From Schauerella fraxinea (GTDB lineage: Bacteria > Pseudomonadota > Gammaproteobacteria > Burkholderiales > Burkholderiaceae_B): a stretch of 64,000 bases of DNA. Under the pieces are notes generated by a model. The model had not been told where the DNA came from. It saw nothing but the letters and a program-made list of their open reading frames with translations, and did not search any database. Numbering within the stretch: the stretch's first letter is position 1; every line of letters begins with the position of its first letter. The position numbers were made by a program, and so were the translations under genes. Positions 50,857 through 58,178 of this stretch are shown one piece after another. The stretch is taken from assembly GCA_030849965.1 (NCBI GenBank), contig JAVDKL010000001.1, positions 434,001-498,000 of the forward strand, read 5' to 3'.

Positions 50857-52425
50857 ATGCCCTTATCTTCCAACGGACCGCGTATCGCCATTCTTGGTTT
50901 TGCGATCGAATCGAATCGCTTCGCGCCAGTTTCTACTCGCGAAGATTTCGAGGCGCGCGCCTACCTGAGCGGCGACGCATTGATGACCGACGCGCGCAGC
51001 GCTGCTCCTGCCATGACGCCTGAGATCCCGGCGTTCGTGCGCGACATGGACGCGACTGGTGCGTGGATACCAATGCCGATTCTCTTCGCCAACGCAGAGT
51101 CGGGCGGTCCGGTGGAACATGGTTTTTTTACCCACACCCTGAACGTATTCGAAGCCGGCCTGCGCGCGGCGTTGCCGCTCGATGCCGTTTATATCTGTGA
51201 ACACGGCGCGGCCATCACCACCGCCTCCGACGATCCGGACGGCGAGGTATTCGCACTGGTGCGGCGTATCGTGGGCGATGCGGTGCCGGTAGTCGCGACC
51301 GTCGATCTGCATGCCAACGTCTCGGACCTGATGGTCGACAGCGTCGACACTTTGATTTCCTATCGCCGCAATCCGCATGTAGACATGGCCGAGCGCGGCG
51401 CCGACGCTGCTCGCGTGGTACGCGAACTGTTGGCAGGCGGCGCGGTCGCTGTTGCGCACCTGCGCATGCCCGTGTGTGCACCGCCCACCCAATTGCTCAC
51501 CGCGCCCGGTACGGGACCCTATGCGGACATGATCGAATCCGCCGAAGCGTTGCTAGACGATCCTCGCATTATCAATATTTCGGCGGTGGCAGGTTTTGTG
51601 TATGGCGATACGCCTAAAAACGGCATGACGGTAATCGTGACCACCCGCAACGATCCGGCGTTCGCCAAGCACACGGCGCTCGATCTCGCCTTGCCCGCAT
51701 GGCAAGGCCGCTCGGCGTTTTCACCTGCCTTGACGTCGCTCGAACACGCCGTCGAGATGGCGCGCGACGCCGGCGCAAATCCCCGACTACCCCCGCTGTG
51801 CCTGGCCGACGTGGCCGACAATCCGGGTGGCGGCGGCCGGGGGAATACCCCGTATCTCTTGCAGGCGTTGCTGGCAGCCGGCGCACAGCACGTCATCCTG
51901 GGCGTCATCACCGACGCCGCCTTGTGCGCCGAAGCGCACCAGTTGCCGATCGGCGCGTCATTTACAGCGCGGTTCAATCGGGATGAAAACACGCTTTACT
52001 CCGACGCCTTCGAGGCGCAAGCCACTGTGATCAAGCACCATGCGGGGCAGGGCATCGGGCGCCGCGGGCAATTGGCCGGCTGCCGATTCGATCTGGGGCC
52101 GTCGGTTCTCCTAAAGATCGACGGCATCGAAGTGGTCGTCATTTCCAATCGCCATCAATGCCACGAACCGATGTTCTTCGAGATGTTCGGCCTCGACATT
52201 GCCGCCGCTCGCACGGTTGTCGTGAAATCGCGCGGCCACTTTCGCGCCGCGTTCGACGAGTTCTTCAAGCCCGCGCAGATCTATAGCGTGGATGCGCCGG
52301 GCCTGACGTCTCCAGTGTTATCCCGGTTCGACTTTCAGCGGTTGCCGCGCCCGGTTGTACCGATGGACGAGATGGACGCGTGGGAGCCGAATGTAAGGTT
52401 GCTGGCCAAGCGCAAGATCACGTAA
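50857..52425 (+). CDS. MlrC-like M81 family protein
   Basis: This 522-residue protein is of the M81 family, named for MlrC of microcystin degradation but found widely in catabolic clusters without microcystin. Family segments are GFAIESNRFAPVST near residue 13, EHGAAITTASDDPDGE near 111, VATVDLHANVSDLMVDSVDTL near 148 (two adjoining parts) and ADVADNPGGGGRGNTP near 310, with a C-terminal domain. It is the last gene of the cluster. A terminator follows at 52519. Its substrate is unknown. Confidence 0.84.
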   Translation: MPLSSNGPRIAILGFAIESNRFAPVSTREDFEARAYLSGDALMTDARSAAPAMTPEIPAFVRDMDATGAWIPMPILFANAESGGPVEHGFFTHTLNVFEAGLRAALPLDAVYICEHGAAITTASDDPDGEVFALVRRIVGDAVPVVATVDLHANVSDLMVDSVDTLISYRRNPHVDMAERGADAARVVRELLAGGAVAVAHLRMPVCAPPTQLLTAPGTGPYADMIESAEALLDDPRIINISAVAGFVYGDTPKNGMTVIVTTRNDPAFAKHTALDLALPAWQGRSAFSPALTSLEHAVEMARDAGANPRLPPLCLADVADNPGGGGRGNTPYLLQALLAAGAQHVILGVITDAALCAEAHQLPIGASFTARFNRDENTLYSDAFEAQATVIKHHAGQGIGRRGQLAGCRFDLGPSVLLKIDGIEVVVISNRHQCHEPMFFEMFGLDIAAARTVVVKSRGHFRAAFDEFFKPAQIYSVDAPGLTSPVLSRFDFQRLPRPVVPMDEMDAWEPNVRLLAKRKIT

Positions 52426-52518
52426 CGATGACGGGGAACGGACGGTCACCACCCCGTTGCGCATCGACATGGGCGGGGCGATGCATGCGATGCAACTTGT
52501 TTGGTAGGATGGAATGTG

Positions 52519-52542
52519 GCGGCTTCGGCCGCTATATTTTTT
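52519..52542 (+). terminator. Intrinsic terminator with UUCG loop
   Basis: GCGGC-TTCG-GCCGC is followed by TATATTTTTT. This is the clearest classic terminator in the window and lies 94 bases after the M81 stop. Its U-tract abuts GAGGA of the pentapeptide gene, so it could also attenuate that gene if transcription starts upstream of it. Confidence 0.8.
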
Positions 52543-52558
52543 GAGGAAGATGCTTCGC

Positions 52559-53254
52559 ATGACGAGTTCCGACACCACTGCGCTAATCGCGGACACGACC
52601 TTTACCCGCGACAAGCTCACCGATTGCCTGGCCGATCGCGGGCGCGCGTTGACGTTCGAACGGTGCGTATTCGATGATGAAGACCTGTCACGACTCGATC
52701 TGCAGGCGTGCCGATTTCTGCAATGCACGTTTACTGAAACGTCGTGGCAGGGCGCCAACCTCGAAGAGACTCAGTGGATGCGGTGCCGCGGCCGCCAGGC
52801 CGATTTCCAGACGGCGCGCTTGCAGGATGCCGTGTTTTCAAATTGCGATTTGAACAATACCAAGTGGCGCCGCGCCAAACTACCTGCGGCCAACTTTCAG
52901 GAATGCAAACTCACGGGTGCCAACTTTGAAGGCGTGACCGGGCTGGGCCTCGAGTTCGACAGTTGCCTGTTGATCGGCGCCGACATGCGCGGCATGTCTT
53001 TTCATAAACGCCAACTCAAGCAGTTGGATTTCGCCGATGCCGATCTGTCGGGCTGCGATTTCCGTGAAGCCGTTTTCGAAGGCGGCAGCTTGAGAAATGC
53101 GCACACCAAACTCACGCGGTTCGATGGCGCGGATCTGCGCGACGCCGATATTGGCGGACTCAAAGTGCTCGACGCGAAACTGTTTCGCAATGCGATGATT
53201 TCAGCCGATCAGGCAGCCGAACTCCTGAAGGCGTGGGGATTGGTTGTGGCTTGA
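52559..53254 (+). CDS. Pentapeptide repeat protein
   Basis: This 231-residue protein consists largely of pentapeptide repeats (A/C-D/N-L/F-x-x), forming a right-handed quadrilateral helix, with runs such as LSRLDLQACRFLQC near 45, ANFQECKLTGANFEG near 112 and ADLSGCDFREAVFEGG near 162. The end ISADQAAELLKAWGL is typical of the family. Some members mimic DNA and protect gyrase (Qnr, McbG), but identity to Qnr cannot be claimed. ATG at 52559 (MTSSDTT) is used; an ATG at 52550 is too close to GAGGA. Confidence 0.8.
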   Translation: MTSSDTTALIADTTFTRDKLTDCLADRGRALTFERCVFDDEDLSRLDLQACRFLQCTFTETSWQGANLEETQWMRCRGRQADFQTARLQDAVFSNCDLNNTKWRRAKLPAANFQECKLTGANFEGVTGLGLEFDSCLLIGADMRGMSFHKRQLKQLDFADADLSGCDFREAVFEGGSLRNAHTKLTRFDGADLRDADIGGLKVLDAKLFRNAMISADQAAELLKAWGLVVA

Positions 53255-53315
53255 GCCTGGATTATCATGATCGACGCGGGCGTCATGGTCCCGTTAGCGT
53301 TCAGGAGAAGCAGCC

Positions 53316-53948
53316 ATGCAGGCTGAAGTGCTGTTGGCGTATTGCGCATTTGCCGCCGTGTCGGTGGTTAGCCCAGGGCCTGCCACGGTGCTGGCCATCC
53401 GAAATGCCTTGAGCGGCAGCATGCGTGGCGTGTTCTATGGTGCGCTCGGCAATATGGCCGGCTTATTTTGCCTGTCGGCGGCGTCCATGCTCGGATTGGG
53501 GGTGCTGTTGCGCACCTCAGCCACATTGTTCCTGGCGGTCAAGATTATTGGCGCTGCGTATTTGTTCTACCTGGGATTCAAACAGTTGCGGGGCCGCGCA
53601 TCGATCGTTATCGACGATGCCAGCGCCATGCCGCAGCGCTCTGCCTGGTCGTACTTCCGCGAAGCGGTCGGACTGGCGCTTACCAATCCCAAACCCATCT
53701 TGTTTTTCGCGGCACTGTTTCCGCAATTCGTGGCGCCAAGCGCGCCGCTATTGCCGCAGTTTTTCGTACTCACCGGCATTTTCATGCTGATGTCGCTGTG
53801 TTCGCTGCACATCTACGCATTGATGGCACGTCAAGCACGCAACGCACTCACCCGGCCTCGGGTTGTGCGGTGGGTGGATCGCGTCACGGGAGCGATTTTT
53901 GTGTCGTTTGGTGCGGCATTGCTGGCGCTGAAGCGGATTGCACCGTAA
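53316..53948 (+). CDS. LysE/RhtB family amino-acid exporter
   Basis: This 210-residue inner-membrane exporter has about six helices. Family hallmarks are VSPGPATVLAIRNALSGSMRG near residue 18 and GAAYLFYLGFKQLRGR near 72, with LTNPKPILFFAALFPQFV near 125. RhtB relatives export homoserine, threonine or other amino acids. It lies after the pentapeptide gene with a 61-base gap and stands alone functionally. Confidence 0.85.
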   Translation: MQAEVLLAYCAFAAVSVVSPGPATVLAIRNALSGSMRGVFYGALGNMAGLFCLSAASMLGLGVLLRTSATLFLAVKIIGAAYLFYLGFKQLRGRASIVIDDASAMPQRSAWSYFREAVGLALTNPKPILFFAALFPQFVAPSAPLLPQFFVLTGIFMLMSLCSLHIYALMARQARNALTRPRVVRWVDRVTGAIFVSFGAALLALKRIAP

Positions 53949-53973
53949 AAGGCGCTCGACGTCACGCCTGCGC

Positions 53974-54114
53974 TCAGTCCTTGCGACCGCCGCGATATCC
54001 AAATGCAATCGCCAAAACGATGCCGGCGGTGATGCCGATAAGCATGTTCTCGAGCGCCAGTCCGACGCCCACCCCTGCGGCGATGCCGCTTACTAAGCTG
54101 AGTCCTTGATTCAT
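53974..54114 (-). CDS. Small glycine-rich membrane protein, 46 residues
   Basis: The frame starting at 54114 encodes MNQGLSLVSGIAAGVGVGLA followed by ENMLIGITAGIVLAIAFG and ends GYRGGRKD. It looks like a two-segment, glycine-rich membrane protein with a basic C terminus, like small glycine-zipper proteins. There is no strong ribosome-binding site. I do not recognise a family. Confidence 0.5.
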   Translation of the reverse strand: MNQGLSLVSGIAAGVGVGLALENMLIGITAGIVLAIAFGYRGGRKD

Positions 54115-54156
54115 GCAGCAAGTATAACGGCGTGCTCTTCCGCAAACGTGTGCGCC

Positions 54157-54585
54157 TCAAGGCTTGCGGCTGACACAGCCCAGGAAGGTGGCGGAGATCG
54201 CGCCCGTGAGAAAGCCATCCTCAAGCACTGCCATCTGGAACAGGACAGGGATTGGCCCTGCCGTCTTGAATTCCGAAAGCTGCAGACCGATCAAGGTCTG
54301 CTTCTTCACGGCTAACTCGGCGGGGGCTTGAGCGAGATTGAAAGACAACGTACGCGTATCGATCGAGGGACCGGGCTCAATCTTTTGACTGGACGACGCT
54401 ACTTGCCAGACCGTGGGTTGCCGTCCCTTCAAGACCTCGCGCAACGATGCGCCATCCCACACGAACGTGGTGGCCGGACGTCCATCGGCCGACTGTGCGG
54501 GACAATCCAGGGCTATCGGGTCGGGAGGCGCGGCATAGGCAGCCGATGACAGAAGCAGGGCGAGGGGGGCAAGAATCAGGCGCAT
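54157..54585 (-). CDS. Exported protein of unknown function, 142 residues
   Basis: The protein has a clear signal peptide (MRLILAPLALLLSSAAYA) and a mature part that starts APPDPIALDCPAQ. Two cysteines (near residues 28 and 138) could form a disulfide. The rest is beta-rich with no motif I recognise. An ATG two codons upstream is also possible. A 35-residue frame lies just upstream on the same strand. Confidence 0.65.
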   Translation of the reverse strand: MRLILAPLALLLSSAAYAAPPDPIALDCPAQSADGRPATTFVWDGASLREVLKGRQPTVWQVASSSQKIEPGPSIDTRTLSFNLAQAPAELAVKKQTLIGLQLSEFKTAGPIPVLFQMAVLEDGFLTGAISATFLGCVSRKP

Positions 54586-54594
54586 GAACACGTA

Positions 54595-54702
54595 TTAGAT
54601 GAGATGAGCAGCGCCAAGCGCCAGAAGAAGCAGCAGTGTAACGAACCGCCATGCCTGCTGAACGTGCCTGCGCAATTTGGATATTTCAGCCTCAAGCGTC
54701 AA
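54595..54702 (-). CDS. Possible 35-residue membrane protein
   Basis: A TTG-initiated frame encodes a charged helix (TLEAEISKLRRHVQQAW) followed by a hydrophobic helix (FVTLLLLLALGAAHLI). It ends nine bases before the exported protein gene. There is no clear ribosome-binding site, so this is only a possible small gene. Confidence 0.3.
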   Translation of the reverse strand: MTLEAEISKLRRHVQQAWRFVTLLLLLALGAAHLI

Positions 54703-54733
54703 AATGCACGATCGACGTAATAGGACGGTCAAG

Positions 54734-55189
54734 ATGAACAATGCTGGTGTGCTGGCGGTGGACCACACAGGATTTTCAGTCACCTCGTTGGACACGGCAA
54801 TCCAGTTTTGGACCGAAGCGATGGGTTTCAAACTGGTGCGCCAAAGCGAGATGGGCGGCGCGTTTTTGCGAGAGACGACGGGCGTCGATGATCCGCGCTG
54901 CCGAATGGCGTTGGTAGTCGCGCCGAATGGTTATCCGATTGAGCTACTGGAATATTCGACCGGTCGTACATTAGGCCAGACACCTGGCAGCGCAGGAGCG
55001 ATCGGTGCCGTGCATCTCGCAGTCATGGTGGCAGACATTCACGCGGCAATCGCGCGAGTGAAGCTAGCGGGGTGGCATGCAAAAGGTTCGGCACAGCCGA
55101 TACCGGCTGGACCTCGAACCGGTACGCTCGTCGCGTACGTCTCGGGTCCGGACGGCATCAGCGTGGAGTTGATGCAGGGGCCCGCGTAA
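54734..55189 (+). CDS. VOC (glyoxalase/bleomycin resistance) family protein
   Basis: This 151-residue protein has two beta-alpha-beta-beta-beta units of the vicinal-oxygen-chelate fold. Metal-ligand positions are suggested by VDHTGFSVTSLDTAI near residue 9 (His), PIELLEYS near 73 (Glu), VHLAVMVADIHAAI near 95 (His) and GISVELMQ near 141 (Glu). The start follows AAG in GGTCAAG. Members include glyoxalase I, dioxygenases and epimerases; the substrate is not identifiable. Confidence 0.82.
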   Translation: MNNAGVLAVDHTGFSVTSLDTAIQFWTEAMGFKLVRQSEMGGAFLRETTGVDDPRCRMALVVAPNGYPIELLEYSTGRTLGQTPGSAGAIGAVHLAVMVADIHAAIARVKLAGWHAKGSAQPIPAGPRTGTLVAYVSGPDGISVELMQGPA

Positions 55190-55413
55190 CTGGTGTGGAG
55201 ACCCGGGGATCGGGGGCGGGGATCGGAGGGTTGACGGACTGGAAGCCGAGCACATCTCGGGCAATCAGTCCCCGGAACCAAGACTGTCACTTTACATAAT
55301 ATACATTATGCGTATTACCGGGATGGTTGTTAGGGAGGGTTTGGCGGCAAGCCGTTTGATTTGGAGGTTCATTGCTCGCATCGACGACATGTCACGGTGG
55401 CAACAATCCGAAC
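55190..55413. other. Non-coding stretch containing the dif-like site
   Basis: A 224-bp gap between the VOC and GNAT-Rnk genes contains G-rich sequence (55200-55230) and the dif-like site. A 74-codon open frame beginning in the dif site has no coding signs and is not called. Confidence 0.5.
55289..55316 (-). other. dif-like XerCD recombination site
   Basis: On the minus strand the XerC arm reads AATACGCATAA, the central region TGTATA and the XerD arm TTATGTAAAGT. Against E. coli dif this is 8/11, 6/6 and 9/11 identical (23/28 overall), with the centre exact. It lies in a gene-free stretch. FtsK-guide-like octamers point towards it from both sides (see findings). This is probably the chromosomal dif site. 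Confidence 0.75.
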
Positions 55414-56325
55414 TCACAAATGAAAGTCGCCAGCAGCCTCGGGCTGATAAAGCACTTTCTCAATACGAATCTGGCTGGTCCGATTTGATATTCGCCAGTC
55501 TATGGCATCACCCTCTCTGTAGCCTAGGATAGCGGTGCCGATACCGGAGCAAATCGAAAGCTTTCTGGCGCTGCCGTTGGCATCTTCTGGATAGACCAAC
55601 GCAACTTCTATGCTTTCATCGTTCAGTTGCAGTAACGCTTTTGAGTTCATCGTAATTACGTTGGGCGCAACTTGTCGAGCGTCGACAACGATGGCTCGCT
55701 CGATCTCATGTTCCAGCTTGAACAAGTCTGGATTTTGTTCGAGCGCGAGCAGACTCCTCAACCGAGATTCGTCGAATTCGGTGACGTAGATTGCAGGCCG
55801 GGAACCGGCGGTGCCTTTGCGCAAGTGCCGTCGGTATTGCTCTGAGGTTATGGAAAACGACTTCAATGTGAGCGTCTCACTTTCAAGCGCGAAACCGCAG
55901 CGCACGAAGGCGTTCACCGAACGCGTATTTTCTGCCTGAATCTTCGCAACCAGTCGTTCGGCCCGCATCTCGAAGAACGCCAGCTTCATCCCCTCGCCGA
56001 GGGCGCTTGCACCCAGTTTGCGACCCCAACTGTCGCGATTTCCGATAACCAGCACGATCTCGCATGTGGAGCCCGTTTGGACAAGACGAACGAACCCGAC
56101 GGGCACATTGTGCCGATCGTAAGCCATGAAAAATCGACCGTCTCGGTTGAACAGATGGGTTAGCGTGGGCAACTGTACTCGACCGATCACCTGTTCGATG
56201 AAACGAGAAACGTGCCGTGAGTCACTTAAATAGCGAGTCACACTCTCATCTTCTAACCATTCCATCAGATCTAGCGCATTTGCTCGCGTGATCTCTGGGG
56301 AAAGCATAATGTAGGGCTTACTCAT
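55414..56325 (-). CDS. Fusion of GNAT acetyltransferase and Rnk (GreA/GreB-like) domain
   Basis: Residues 1-165 form a GNAT acetyltransferase (GFVRLVQTGSTCEIVLVIG near 77, GRKLGASALGEGMKLAF near 101, NTRSVNAFVRCGFALES near 133). Residues 176-303 form an Rnk-type regulator of nucleoside diphosphate kinase, related to the GreA/GreB C-terminal domain: RPAIYVTEFD, VITMNSK, LVYPEDANGS, LGYREGDAIDW and the final VLYQPEAAGDFHL. The frame is unbroken, so this is a real fusion. It suggests acetylation linked to RNA polymerase or nucleotide balance. It lies 100 bases from the dif-like site. Confidence 0.82.
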   Translation of the reverse strand: MSKPYIMLSPEITRANALDLMEWLEDESVTRYLSDSRHVSRFIEQVIGRVQLPTLTHLFNRDGRFFMAYDRHNVPVGFVRLVQTGSTCEIVLVIGNRDSWGRKLGASALGEGMKLAFFEMRAERLVAKIQAENTRSVNAFVRCGFALESETLTLKSFSITSEQYRRHLRKGTAGSRPAIYVTEFDESRLRSLLALEQNPDLFKLEHEIERAIVVDARQVAPNVITMNSKALLQLNDESIEVALVYPEDANGSARKLSICSGIGTAILGYREGDAIDWRISNRTSQIRIEKVLYQPEAAGDFHL

Positions 56326-56606
56326 CTGTATTAAGTCTGGTCGCTAGGATGAAGATCCGCCTTGGCCCCAGCCACAGCGGATTTTGAGTAGACCAATGAT
56401 TGTAGGCCGTTGCGAAAGGGAGTTCATTGCGAGACTTCTGTGATGACTGCGAGCATCGCATGTCGAGCTGCGACGTTGCATGTGATAAGAATGGCTGGCC
56501 GCCGCTAACGTGCTTCGGTTGCTGCGCTCCGGCATGACGACATGCGCGCTATGATCCGCGAACATATCGTTCTGCCATTAGCGACTACCCCTTCCAGCGA
56601 TCCGCC
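56326..56606. other. Intergenic region, nothing recognised
   Basis: This 281-bp stretch between the divergent GNAT-Rnk gene and the GNAT remnant has no supported gene, repeat or hairpin. Confidence 0.35.
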
Positions 56607-56775
56607 GTGCTTCCCGACGAATTCAACACAAACCGACTGTGCGCTCGGCGACTGACGCACGCGCACTTGCCTTTCATCATCGAAATGCACGAAGACACCG
56701 CCTTGATGGTATCGATGGGCGGGACGCGTGACGCAGCAGCCAGTCGTGCGTATGTAGAGTGGGCGTCACCCAAGA
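56607..56775 (+). pseudogene. N-terminal remnant of a GNAT acetyltransferase
   Basis: From a GTG at 56607, about 55 residues read like the start of an acetyltransferase: FNTNRLCARRLTHAHLPFII, then MVSMGGTRDAAASRAYVEW, which are the first strand and helix of the RimJ-type fold. After about 56775 the sequence no longer fits and the rest of the domain is missing. It is therefore a truncated gene. The remaining frame ends at 56882, antisense to the next gene. Confidence 0.6.
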
Positions 56776-56837
56776 CACGCCCGAATCCAAAGTCCGGTAC
56801 GAGATGTACCGTACGGACTGCCGTTGACATCCATGCG

Positions 56838-57143
56838 CTACATCGATGCCGCGCCATCTGGAAGCGTGAGCTTGCGCACTGACTTGCTTTCCACCCAATC
56901 CTGCGTCGCGCCGTTCATCTCCAGGAAATGCGCTGACGTCAGATGAGCCTGAATCGCGGCGTCGTCTTCATATACCTCGTAAAGAAAGAAGACGCCCTCC
57001 TCTGCGGGATCCCTGCAAACGTCGAACTGCAGGCACCCGGGTTCGAGCGTCAGCGATTGACGCGCATTCCCTGCCATGGCGCTTTCAAAAGCAGAGATAT
57101 ATGAAGGCTTGATTCGAAACTCGACAACCAATACTGCACGCAT
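56838..57143 (-). CDS. ABM-type antibiotic-biosynthesis monooxygenase family protein (YgiN-like)
   Basis: This 101-residue ferredoxin-like-fold protein is of the ABM family. Family segments are VVEFRIKPSYISAFESAM near residue 6, LEPGCLQFDVCRDP near 33 and FFLYEVYEDDAAIQAHLTSAHF near 52 (two adjoining parts). YgiN, a relative, oxidises quinols. It is the last gene of a minus-strand run with Bug 5 and the dehydrogenase, and may act on an oxidised product of that pathway. Confidence 0.8.
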   Translation of the reverse strand: MRAVLVVEFRIKPSYISAFESAMAGNARQSLTLEPGCLQFDVCRDPAEEGVFFLYEVYEDDAAIQAHLTSAHFLEMNGATQDWVESKSVRKLTLPDGAASM

Positions 57144-57158
57144 CGGGTGCTCCTCACG

Positions 57159-58127
57159 TTATTCGATGGAAAGATTGGCTTTCTGAGCAAGCGCCTTGAA
57201 TTTGACTGTCTCGTCGGCAATCTGCTTCGTCATTTCCTGGGGCGTATTGCCCACCGGCTCCGCACCCATGGCGAGCAACTGCTTTCGAATCGCCTGGTCC
57301 TTGAGAATTTCCGCAGTGTCGCGGTGGACCTTGTCGATCACCGCTGCCGGCGTTCCGGTGGGCGCGAGAAAGCCAAACCACGTTGCAATGTCGAAGCCCT
57401 TCAATCCCGCTTCGTCCAGCGTGGGTACATCCGGCAGCGCTGAGGATCGCGTGGATGTGGCAACCGCCAAAGCGCGAACTTTCCCGCTTTGAATATGGGG
57501 CAAGCACGAAGCGACGGTGTCGAACATCATGTCGATCCGTCCGCCCATCAGATCGATCAATGCAGGACCGCTTCCCTTGTAAGGCACATGGAGCGTTTGC
57601 ACGCCGGCCATGTCGTTGAACTGTTCACCGATCAGGTGGTGCGCCGTGCCTGCGCCCGTGCTTCCATACGTCAGACTGCCGGGCTTTGCGCGCGCGAGCG
57701 CAATGAGTTCGGCCACGGATTTGGCGGGCAAGGACTGCGGCACGATGAGCACGTTGGGCACCACAGCCACCACGGTAATCGGCGCGAGATCGCGCTGGAA
57801 ATCGTAGGGCAGGCTTTTGTAGACCGCCGGCGCGATCGAGTGATGCAAGGCGCCCATCAGCAACGTGTAGCCATCAGGCGGTTGTTTGGCAACGTAATCC
57901 GCTCCAAGCGTCAAACCGGCCCCAGGCTTGTTTTCGATGACCACAGTTTGCCCCCACTTTTCGCCCAACTTCTGACCCATCAGTCGGGCGAGTTGATCAG
58001 TGCTTCCGCCAGGTGGCGACGGCACGATGATCCGGACAGGTCGGTCCGGGTAGCTTTGTGCATGTACGTTTACGCAGGCAACAGTGATGCAGGCCGCGGC
58101 AAGCGCGCGGCAAAATAGGCGGTTCAT
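57159..58127 (-). CDS. Bug-family (TctC-like) substrate-binding protein 5
   Basis: This 322-residue periplasmic binding protein has a signal peptide (MNRLFCRALAAACITVACV, cut after VHAQ) and the motifs VRIIVPSPPGGSTDQ, VIENKPGAGLTLGA, KQPPDGYTLLMG and HVPYKGSGPALID. GGAGACA precedes the ATG. It is located between the dehydrogenase and ABM genes on the same strand, so the ligand may be a hydroxydicarboxylate such as tartrate or isopropylmalate. Confidence 0.88.
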   Translation of the reverse strand: MNRLFCRALAAACITVACVNVHAQSYPDRPVRIIVPSPPGGSTDQLARLMGQKLGEKWGQTVVIENKPGAGLTLGADYVAKQPPDGYTLLMGALHHSIAPAVYKSLPYDFQRDLAPITVVAVVPNVLIVPQSLPAKSVAELIALARAKPGSLTYGSTGAGTAHHLIGEQFNDMAGVQTLHVPYKGSGPALIDLMGGRIDMMFDTVASCLPHIQSGKVRALAVATSTRSSALPDVPTLDEAGLKGFDIATWFGFLAPTGTPAAVIDKVHRDTAEILKDQAIRKQLLAMGAEPVGNTPQEMTKQIADETVKFKALAQKANLSIE

Positions 58128-58178
58128 GGATTTGTCTCCAGATGGCGGCTATCAAAGAGCCGCTCTAATGGGTTTTGA

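Noticed and set aside
50857-52425. Microcystin degradation gene
   Set aside because: M81 proteins are widespread outside that pathway and no mlrA, mlrB or mlrD is present.
52559-53254. Quinolone resistance gene of the Qnr type
   Set aside because: Pentapeptide repeats are shared by many proteins and no Qnr-specific segment could be shown.
55308-55532. 74-codon frame starting in the dif-like site
   Set aside because: No ribosome-binding site, no family signs and overlap with the GNAT-Rnk gene.
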